Origin: Cenococcum geophilum 1.58
Taxonomy: Eukaryota; Ascomycota; Dothideomycetes; Gloniales; Gloniaceae
DNA: 64,000 nucleotides
Reading direction: 5' to 3'
Assembly (NCBI GenBank): GCA_001692895.1
Contig: KV748177.1
Location: 1,116,001 to 1,180,000, forward strand
The notes beneath the pieces are model-generated. The model saw nothing but the letters and a program-made list of their open reading frames with translations, did no database searches and was not told the origin of the DNA. The position numbers and the translations under genes were made by a program. How positions within the stretch are numbered: the first letter of the stretch is position 1; every line of letters starts with the position of its first letter. This document shows, one piece after another, positions 55,766 to 64,000 of this stretch.

Positions 55766-56712
55766 ATGGATAAAATATCGAGAACATTCTTGAAGAAAAG
55801 TACGAAGAACATACTCCAGCCCACGTTGCGGCTATGCTTCAATAGAAGGGATGGTCGACGAGCCCCAACCGGATCCAAGCCCGCTGCTCTTCGCACTCGG
55901 CGAAGAGCCCTGACCTTGCCGCTACTAGATCGCCGATCAGACCGGAAAGGATGTCCCAGCACCCAGTCCGAGTCGCCGCTTTTCTCAAAGCTCCCATTTG
56001 AACTCCGCGAGCAGATCTGGAAGGAATGCGTCGGCGGAGAAATGCTTCACATTGACTGGTCCGATCGACGCATGCACGGTCTTGCCTGCCAAACACCCGA
56101 AGATCCAAGATGGAGTATCGACCATAGCTGCTGGCGATCCCGGCAGCATGAGCAACGGTTCTTGGAATCCAGGGGCCTGATCGCGCTGCTTTTGACATGC
56201 CGTAGAGTGTGAGTACGCCTTCAATACCACAACCCATGGCGACTTTCTGATGAGTTCGATCTACCAGATACTCCGAAGCCATCGGGGTACTCTATTCAGA
56301 CAACCTTTTCGACTTTTCGGCTTCATATTTATGCTTGCTACATCTTCCTAATTTCCTTATACCTCGCCGACTTGACGCTGTTTCACAAGTCCATTTCATC
56401 TGGCACCTTCCCCACGGGCCTCCAAACGTCGCAAGATCCAGAGAGCACAGCCACTACGACAAAACTTGGATAGGGATATGGACGAATCTTTCTTTACTTA
56501 AAGGGCTTCGCTATTTACGTGTTGAGCTAGACATTATGCCAGTTCAAGCTCGGTATTGGGCCCAGCTGGAAGACGAGGTATGGGAGCCAATTAAAAAGGT
56601 GACAATACCACAAGTATTTGAGCTAGTTTTGCCATTTCCAGAGAATCCAGGAGGGAAAGTTGCAAAAGAGTTGCCATGCAGAATTACTCGAACTCATGAA
56701 TCTCTAAACTGA
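55766..56712 (+). CDS. DUF7730/F-box-like fungal protein
   Basis: Exons 55766-56208 and 56268-56712, giving 295 codons plus stop. The intron (GTGAGTACG...CTACCAG) joins [21 protein letters not shown], the typical family continuation. The core begins [20 protein letters not shown], followed by LHIDW, then [15 protein letters not shown] and a C-terminal half with [10 protein letters not shown] and [12 protein letters not shown]. An in-frame ATG at 55544 would add 74 residues that look unlike protein, so the later start is chosen, but an upstream exon cannot be excluded. It lies 2.4 kb from another F-box-like gene on the same strand. Confidence 0.76.
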
Positions 56713-56964
56713 AGTCTTTAACGGGTAGCAGAAAATATATTAAGACAAAAATTACGAATCCTTTATTTGTTTTAGTAGCATTGTTCCTGTTAACACTATA
56801 TATAACGCAGAATCATTATCGTTTAAGTAAGAAATCATAACGTTTATCATAAAGAAATAGAGAAGAACCGTTCGCTCGCCAGTATGTAATGACTTTCTCA
56901 CTCCAAAATAAAGCCGAACCCTATATCCATCCAATTGCACGGAGGTAGAGTACAAGTACGGCCT

Positions 56965-58362
56965 CTAAGCCTCCCAGGAGATAGCCGCTCGCTTCTGTTC
57001 AGCTTTCTCACTTATGCTGCCGTCGCTGTTGATGGTGAGTCCTTGGGAGATTATGTAGCATCCTGCGACTAGATATCAATCGTTTGAGAAACTCCAAGTA
57101 TAAGTTGATCCATACTTACCAGACGCGAAAATTGCATATGAATCTGTTCATTATTAGCTGTCAGTAGGGGTACGAGTGTGTTGCGACGAATATTTGAGCC
57201 TGAAAACATACCAGCATTTTTCTCTGGTCCATATGTTTTTGTTGTAGGGTTGGTCACGACTGTCGATAAAGCACTGCAGCTTTTCCATCCTACGGAGGAC
57301 ATAAGACAAGAGCCCCATCGGGAGCGGGGTAAATTTACCGTAGCCACTTCTTCCACCCACATCAATGGTCTCAGTTCCAGCCCGAGTGTGAGTGAGCTAT
57401 TGGCAGGTGAGTATGATTGGATTATTGTTGGGGGGATCTGGCTCCTCACCTCATGAAGCATTACTTTGTCAAACAACATTATCAGATCTACCGGGGTATA
57501 CCATTTGTCTGTAACAAATTCATTCAATTTCAAAGCCATTCTAGCCAGCATATCAGCCTTAATGTCATTCTTGAATCTATAGCTATCCTTCATCGCATAT
57601 TCTAGGAACCAAGGACAAATCTGAATTTGGTCGTATCGATCTGTTCTCAACGGCCTCTGAGTGTATGCAAAGACCTGACCCGTTTTACAGTCGATCTTTG
57701 AGTCAATGTTGACCGTTTCATCAATATCTAGGTGTGTTCGTCAGTAATACCCTGATGAAAGATGAGATTGCAAGTTCGCGACGCGGAAGGAACTCACGAG
57801 GATCATAATAGTGAAGAGGATCCTTCACCCTGGGCTTGAGCCTGCTCTGGTCACAGTAGATTCTCCGTAGTTGTTATTAGCTTAGCGGAATCATTTCAAG
57901 TTTAAATACATCTCATTACCACGTCATTTCTTTGAAGCTGGTTAGCATTGCAGTGCTGGGTTGAAATCCCCGCGACGCCTCCCAGGGCATCTGCATCACT
58001 CAACAATATTAGCAGATTGGCACAGCGTATGAGAAAAATCAATTGCAAGAGGTCTGTCACATACTGTTTACTGCCTGTGCCGTGAAGGTGTCGTTGGTGC
58101 CGAAGAGCTTGTGCATTAGGTCTCTTTGCGGAGGGCTCGGTGCGTTTACGACTACATCTCCAAGACGAGCAAGGGTGAAAGCTTGGATGAAAGCGGTCCT
58201 AACAAAGTTTACCTGGCCTTCTATGTTTTAGCAAAAGCATACAAAGCAATAGAAGTTGCTCTTACTTCCAGTGCAGGAAGGATCAATATACCACGCCTCC
58301 GTGAAGCTGACCATGTGTATCAAGGTAGCTAAGGCCAACAAAACGACTGGCCTAGACTTCAT
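56965..58362 (-). CDS. Secreted zincin metallopeptidase, nine exons (deuterolysin-like HExxH...GTxxxxD)
   Basis: Exons (- strand): 58266-58362, 58065-58220, 57920-57990, 57798-57846, 57450-57727, 57339-57396, 57212-57289, 57120-57143, 56965-57068, giving 304 codons plus stop. Signal peptide MKSRPVVLLALATLIHMVSF. The zinc site HELTH (residues 216-220) is rebuilt across an intron after CATGAG and followed by RAGTETIDVGGRSGYGWK. The GT....D spacing resembles the aspzincin/M35 pattern, with Asp229 the candidate third ligand. Downstream come CSALSTVVTNPTTKTYGPEK and NADSYAIFASG, the conserved Asn-x-x-x-Tyr-x-x-Phe-A step of such fungal proteins. Cys in CPWF and CYIIS may pair. Gene structure is unusually fragmented for this window; the exon 57798-57846 boundary is the least certain. 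Confidence 0.8.
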
Positions 58363-59323
58363 TGCTAGTGTTACAAAAGGGTGAAATGTAATCTAGGACG
58401 AGGAAAAGAGGGAAAGCAGTTGAGGTATGAACTGTCAAAGTTGACTGGGAATTGGGCACTACTTTAAGGTTAGTATATCTCTTCCCGGCCAGACAAGTAT
58501 AAACCATCTGACACGGTATCCGCAAGATTCTTGCTACGTGTCTGAGAACACATTTTGTTCTGAAAGAGATCCTGCCTTGTTTCCTCCAGTGGGATGACAG
58601 TGCTACGGATTTGAAATTTGGTGCCGCAATGTTTCGCTGTAGCCTGTTCTTCAACCAATTTCGTCAATTTCCGATTGCCACGCAACATCACATCCCATAG
58701 GATGGAAGGCGCAGCACAACACCGTATGTTCTGAAAAGAAATTTGAGATGGACACTCTAGAGCTTCACGGCTGGTGTTTTCAATCCAGACCTTGCTAGGG
58801 CGGTGGTGCTAGGGATCGTGACTGCTTAGTCAGTGAAACTGTCGATCGGAAGTCCGTGCGCAGATGTCAGGAAAGAAGAACTCGTTGTGTAGATTGATCT
58901 ATGAAGAAAAGAGACTACATATACATGAAATTGATGAGTCATAAGCATCCCTGATCTACCCCTAATATAGTAGTGATCGGCACCAGGTCGACAGAAACCA
59001 ACTGATGATAAACTTTCGAAAGGAGAGACAATGTCCTTCAGGATGATGGAGAATACTACATCCTATCATCGGAATCCCGGCTGTGCAATAGGACAGATAG
59101 TCGTTGCCGCTGGCGAGAAGATTAAGACAGGGCATGCACACGGCGGATGGCAGCACTGAATGTACGCATCAAGATATAAAAGAATGAGCACACCTCCTGC
59201 ATCTACAATAGCAATCTTTTTTCACCAAGCTCTTCAAACAGATCAAGTTCGAATCTTCGAATGCGAACTTTTTTCTCCTCTTCTGTATCGATCTGAAATC
59301 CCGAAGCCAACAATAAGGTCCAG
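58363..59323. other. Divergent spacer between zincin and secreted-protein genes
   Basis: Shared upstream region of the - strand zincin and the + strand paralogue 2. Frames of 60-100 codons on both strands have no resemblance to known proteins. Suitable place for a bidirectional promoter, but no specific site is recognised. Confidence 0.35.
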
Positions 59324-61526
59324 ATGTACCTCTTATCATACTTCCTTCATCTTACTCTATTTGTCAGAGTGCAGGCTGCTACAATTACTTTAAGTATACA
59401 TGAGAACGCTATTGTGCCTACCTTATCTGGCCAGATCGGTGTCAATCCTGTTACAGTAGGGATCGGACCTGCGGAGGAGTATTTAGGTCCAATTGGAACT
59501 GACACCAACTATCTGACGCAAGAAGGTAGTACAACAAAGGTCAGTCCCTTTGCAGCTGTCAAACGGTGTATCCAGGCTGTCATTATAACATCGTGAATAG
59601 TGGATTGGAGTCAACACTGAGTACTTGACGCTTCTTACTGCTACCATCACAACAGATAATGTAGTTTCGACTATTACCTCCACAGTACAACTCTCCGTTG
59701 AGACGGCTACCACATCAGCGGACAGCCTATCACCTGGAGATGTGTCTGTACTGCTCCCTGAAGCCTTTGTGGATTCACTGGAGGGTTCAGTGAAGACGGC
59801 AGTCCAGACATGCAATGCTGGAGTAAAGATTCGGAAGCGAGATGATCCTCTTCTTACAGGTAATTTCTCTCAGGTCTCTTCTCTGATGACGATTGGATTA
59901 CATGCCACAAAATACACCTGCTGACATTCCATTTGTCCAGTTCTTACCTGCTTGATTGATGCAGCAACGGAAGCTTCGAAACCTGGAGGTGTATTGGATA
60001 TGATTAATAATGGCGAGTGGGAAAAATTAGGGTTAAAACTATCCAAGAGTGCCCCGGACGTTCTGCTCAAGGCATGGCAAATCGCCAAGAGCAAGGCAGA
60101 GCAGAACAAACTGCTCCTTTACATGGCCGCAATAACAGTTGTCATGGGATCGTCGACTCAAAACCTAGCAGCAAAGTTGAAGTTCAAGCAAGGTGAAGTA
60201 GGCCCCACTTCCACTCAAGAGACATCTTCGTCGACATCTTCGTCGACATTATTAGCGTGTAATCCTACCGCAACAACAGATGAGAACTCCGTAAGTGCCA
60301 TCATCCGTTTTTACGGCATGTCTACTCACCTACCACATAGATAGGATGTGACGACACCGATTGCAAGGGAGAAGACAAGAAGTGTACAACTGTGAGCGCC
60401 CTTCCCAGACTGTTGTATTCTGACCGTATGTGCTGACCAAGCGGCAGGGACCCAATAACGGCTGCCCCTGCCTGGAAAACGCCCTTGAAATCAATGAAAG
60501 TTATTTCGACAAGGATTACTGGGACGAGCAGCAGAAGCTCCTCGCATCAGCTGCTGCCAACCCAGCCCCGACGGCTCCACCCAGTTGCTTCGCTGACACG
60601 AACGGCAAAAATTTCAAAGGCGAACCTGCTGCCAACCCTGAAAGCTGGTGCGTCTGCACAAGCGCGGGCAAAACGGGGATATACTCGACCATTGAGTCGA
60701 CAACTCCTCCATGTGCGTACAATACGCTTCCCTCACAAACGATCAGCATATCTGTTAGTACGCCTGTCGTAACGGGCCCACCGACTTCTTGCAGATTCAT
60801 AACGTGAGTGACTTCTTTCTAAGCACCTTTCGGCTCCGAACTAAATCAATGTTAAACAAGAGAAACCGAGACCGAAATTTCCCCCACAGGGGTTTTCACC
60901 AGTTGCACATGCGACAATGATATGAGATATCTTACCGTTGAAACTACAGTCGATGGCTCCGCGACCGTCGGATGCCCCACAGCCACATCCGCAAACGATA
61001 ATCCACCAACCTCTACATCATCCCCCGTCCAGCTGCCTCTCAACAAACCCAAATGCAGCGATGGTGATACCACCTTCGCACGGGACGGCGACGGCTCTGC
61101 GTCTAATACTGCCACCTCATACTGCCAGGATCTCATCGACAAGAACATGCAGTTCACCCAGAGCGGGGGATGGTCTCTGCAGTCCTTTGGCGCCGGTTCT
61201 TTCGTGGACCCGAATTCCAAAACTAGCGATAGCAACAAGAAGATCTCGGTCGTGATCACCGCTAACCAGGGAGCTTGCGCACAGGGAGCAGAGTTCAAAA
61301 TTGACTTCAAGGCCATGGGTCTGACAGAGTGCACGCAAAACTTCATGACTGCTATAGATGGCTGTAAGTTACAAACCCTTAGACTCATATTGCTGAATGT
61401 GTGTGAAACTTACCGTCTCGACCAGGCCCCTCGGTCTCGGGTCCCGGAGGTAACAAGGCTTGGAAGGGAGGTGTTAACTACAATGACTGCGCTATATGGC
61501 AGATTGGGTCTCAGGCGCTGTCATGA
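59324..61526 (+). CDS. Secreted multidomain protein of unknown function, paralogue 2
   Basis: Exons 59324-59539, 59601-59859, 59941-60290, 60341-60391, 60448-60803, 60861-61363, 61426-61526, giving 611 codons plus stop. Signal peptide MYLLSYFLHLTLFVRVQA. The N-terminal module IVPTLSGQIGVNPV is followed by TTK|WIGVNTEYLT with the same intron position as in the paralogue at 47967-49730. SPGDVSVLLPEAFVDSL follows, then helical text, a short Cys step (GCDDTDCKGEDKKCTTGPNN then CPCLEN), a region with two Pro/Thr linkers (CFADTNGKNFKG; NKPKCSDGDTT) and a C-terminal domain with SYCQDLIDKNMQF, IDFKAMGLTECTQNF and GGVNYNDCAIWQIGSQALS. All introns are GT-AG and phase-consistent. It lacks most of paralogue 1's Cys-dense block. 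Role not known; probably extracellular. Confidence 0.83.
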
Positions 61527-61913
61527 AAACTGCGGAACTGAAAGGGCAACGACGTATTCAGTATTTGCGGCAAGCTCTTTCAAAAAGCCGATTAGTGTTT
61601 AGAGTGGACATAACTAAGTTTTACGGAAACGGCTGCATGGTAATAGAAATAGTTTCAGAATAAGAAGTATTATAAACCATAACTAGCTTAACTAACTTAA
61701 CTAACTTTGGATCAAAATATAAACCTTCGCACAGAAGAATAAACCACCCCTAACCCACACGAATGGCTGATGGAAAGACTTTGGTTAAGTCGCCGCAAGC
61801 CTCGATCTGAGAGAGAGCCCACGTCTAACGGAGAGTCCATGTCGATCCGCGTCTAGCGAGCCGCATCTGGCGTGGAAGTGCCTTATAGGCGGGCTGGCAA
61901 GGAAAGCAGCGTT
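61527..61913. other. 3' flank of paralogue 2
   Basis: No gene recognised. Contains a short AACTTAACTAACTTAACTAA-like repeat near 61,680-61,705. Confidence 0.35.
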
Positions 61914-62524
61914 GGCAATAATCAATTAGTTAGTTACATTAATTATGATTATAATGTAACTAATCTAATCATAATCATAATCAGGTTTGTGATTATATTA
62001 TATAGATATAATCATATAACCACCTAGGGCAATAAGAAGAAGGTGGTGATAGAGATTCTGGTGTTGAGGTTTATTTTGGCGATTATCGCCATAAGTGCTG
62101 AGGTACTTCCGCCACGCCTAAAACAAACAAATTTACATACAAAATATAGCCGTGCGCGCGTAATCGGAGGTACTCTATCACAATACCGTGTGCGCATCTT
62201 TGTTACCTTTTTGTTAATACCAACCTTAACTACCACTATCCCTCCTCAGAACTCGGGCAAGCAGAAGGCAGCAAATGAGGTAGGTGATGAGGCTTCCTAG
62301 ATAGCTATCACAAACTTCATAATGCGGTAATTAGGCAGGTATGCGGCGGTCAGCATCTTGGTGAGACTCTTCGGGCCCTCCTAACTGTGCCAGAAGGCTC
62401 GCTGACTTCTATATTAGGTAATTAGGGTGTAATCGTATAGTCAATATAATCAAATCATAATCTACGTCGGTGATTATATAAAAATCAGAATCGGCCTGCT
62501 GATTATGATTATTTGATTATTGCC
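61914..62524. mobile_element. Putative MITE with GGCAATAATCAA termini
   Basis: About 611 bp bounded by GGCAATAATCAA and its complement TTGATTATTGCC, with subterminal repeats of TAATCATAATCA on both sides. No transposase is recognised inside. Target duplication not evident, so superfamily is open. Confidence 0.6.
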
Positions 62525-62622
62525 AGGGCTGAAAGAAAGGCTGTCCAACTCATGTGAGGATTGAAATCTACGTAGATGCAGGCTTATATATAGGTGGCGT
62601 AGTACCCCCTAGGGGAGGGTCC

Positions 62623-63480
62623 CTAGAGAGTGGTGAAACTAGGCTGAAACTGACGTCTGACAAAGGCTGAAGGGTAAAGGTGGTGAAAAGGGGTATAGAG
62701 CGGCCTGGTGAGGTTGATCTTTATGTTGTTCCAGATATGCTTGGACGACCCACAAAGAGACAAACATTCAGGGACCTGCGCAGCGAACTCGCTTGACAGG
62801 GCTCGGAGCTCCAGGCCGCTCAGATATCTTGAAAACATGAGGGTGAACAACGTGACCACGTCATGCCTAGTCGCGGGGTAGGGTGCCTTTGCTTGAAAGT
62901 GAACCAACCTGAAGACCTGGACATTCTGCAGTTCCCTTTCAAGCCCTTCCAGCGTGTCGGAATTCGGTATTGGTTGATCAGTGTCGAACAGCGTGATTCG
63001 CGAGCCGCCATCGTTTGATCCGGGCAAGTGATCTTCGCGATACATAGGGCAGTTGCTTATCCCCCACGAATACCCACAAGCGTCGCTATAGGATCAATTA
63101 ATGCATTATCTATCATGTGTGCGAAGGAGATGCCTGAGCTTAGGGTAGTAACGTACCATCTTCTGGAGCCGTCATCGTGTGCATATATATTCACCGTGCC
63201 GCATCCAAGTCGAGGGCAAACGCCGTTCCCAACGCTCCGCCCAAGGCTACCATCAACAAGCACTGCCATCTCAATGTGAGACCCTGGAAATACCGTTTGT
63301 TTCCAGTCCTCGGGACAGATGGTATGCCTATTCCGCCTAGCATCCAGGATGCGGTATTTCCCTTGCCTGACCTTCTCTTCGCCTGGGAAATCCTTGAATC
63401 ATATCAACAACCTCAGCGTAAAGAGCTCCCAATCCTGGAAGAATGGATGCAGTTCTCAGTATACATCTGCCAGTGTGGTT
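62623..63480 (-). pseudogene. Possible ubiquitin-like-domain gene relic
   Basis: On the - strand, text from about 63,380 down to 63,090 reads KYRILDARRNRHTICPEDWK, VFPGSHIEM and then NIYAHDDGSRRWYV. The first two pieces resemble the end of the ubiquitin-like domain found in many fungal NLR-neighbourhood proteins (GxYxLxxxxxxxIxPxxWxxxxxPGxxIxM). The frame closes at about 63,057. A second frame, 62,623-63,045, continues with no known resemblance. No clean gene model was found, so this is either a spliced gene I could not resolve or a relic. Confidence 0.35.
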
Positions 63481-63727
63481 GGTAAGCCGTCCGATGGACG
63501 AATAGGGTCCCGATTGGATCGATTGAGACGCTTAATTTAGATGATGGACTGATCGGATTACTAAAAGCGGACTACATCCGACTAAAGACGGATTAGTACG
63601 GAATCTTGGCGTAGATCTCGGCTGATTTAGTATAGTAAGGGGTGAATGCACAGACCTTATTCAACGTATATCCCGCGACGCGTCCATAAAACACTACCTC
63701 TTGGCGCGTATTGTATGGAGAACCCTA

Positions 63728-63874
63728 TACACCCTCCTGTCAATTCCGGTTGTTAGCGCAGCCACGTCTGCACGGCCTTTTTGTAGGGGAAGTTTTGGTA
63801 TTTTTGCTGTCTAAGGGAAAGTAAGGCCGTGCAGATGTGGCTGCGCTAACAACCGGAATTGACAGGAGGGTGTA
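63728..63874. mobile_element. Hairpin MITE, TA target site, copy 2
   Basis: Element 63730-63872, flanked by TA, same family as 8790-8925: termini CACCCTCCTGTCAA and arms with GTTAGCGCAGCCACGTCTGC. The arms are almost perfectly matched, so it is probably a recent or well-preserved insertion. Confidence 0.9.
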
Positions 63875-64000
63875 TAATATCAACCTTAATTAGGACTATA
63901 TCTAGATTAGAGACGGTTAACTTCCGGATTGATTAGAATGGACGGCTAAAGATTAGGATTGTCTAGCCGTCGATGGACGGACTGAGGATAGAGGCGGAAA
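63875..64000. other. Window edge, repetitive GGATTAG/CGGACT text
   Basis: From about 63,490 to the end, apart from the MITE, the sequence is full of diverged GATGGACGGACTGA / GACTAAAGACGGATTAG short repeats. No gene is recognised. Confidence 0.4.

Noticed and set aside
57950-57985. GGTTGAAATCCCC resembling a tRNA B box
   Set aside because: It falls inside a coding exon of the zincin gene, and no acceptor stem or A box is present.

Overview
This window looks like a chromosome segment of a filamentous ascomycete (Pezizomycotina). The evidence is short spliced introns (about 45-140 nt, GT-AG with CTNAC/CTGAC-like branch points), fungal house-keeping genes (conventional kinesin, RAD6-type ubiquitin-conjugating enzyme, mitochondrial DEAD-box helicase, choline sulfatase, SUR7/PalI-family membrane protein), fungus-specific NLR-like and F-box-like genes, and AT-rich repeats whose differences are dominated by transitions, as repeat-induced point mutation (RIP) would leave. 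The species cannot be named from this sequence alone.

Layout. 1-17.4 kb is gene-dense and ordinary: a Ser/Thr-rich single-pass surface protein (+), conventional kinesin (-), RAD6/UBC2 (-), choline sulfatase (-), an MSS116-type helicase (-) and a conserved unknown protein (-). Small hairpin MITEs are the only insertions. 17.4-23.5 kb has no convincing intact gene. It holds decayed gene-like fragments, 12-bp minisatellite blocks, MITEs and dispersed repeats that recur elsewhere in the window. 23.7-31.4 kb holds a SUR7-family gene, a 1.15-kb near-perfect foldback, a secreted M43-type metalloprotease and a broken NACHT-ankyrin (NLR-like) gene. 32.2-45.8 kb is one large, decayed Helitron of Helitron2/Helentron type, bounded by a 13-bp inverted repeat and carrying a terminal hairpin. 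A Ty3/gypsy LTR retrotransposon fossil (35.8-42.0 kb) is inserted in its helicase gene. 45.8-52.4 kb is repeats and two deleted hAT transposons around one multi-exon secreted-protein gene. 52.4-61.5 kb is an accessory gene island: two F-box-like/DUF7730-type genes, a nine-exon secreted zincin with HELTH and GTxxxxD, and a second secreted protein paralogous to the one at 48-49.7 kb. The last 2.5 kb holds a MITE, a possible ubiquitin-like-domain fragment and a second copy of the MITE found at 8.8 kb.

How the genes relate. The left part is core cell biology: transport on microtubules, protein ubiquitylation, sulfate release from choline-O-sulfate and mitochondrial RNA splicing/translation. The right part is typical fungal accessory genome: secreted proteases, Cys-rich secreted proteins, NLR-like and F-box-like genes embedded in transposons. 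No operon-type organisation is expected or seen. Exon coordinates in the entries were read by eye from splice signals, reading-frame continuity and protein-family continuity. Each spliced total is a multiple of three. They still need RNA evidence.
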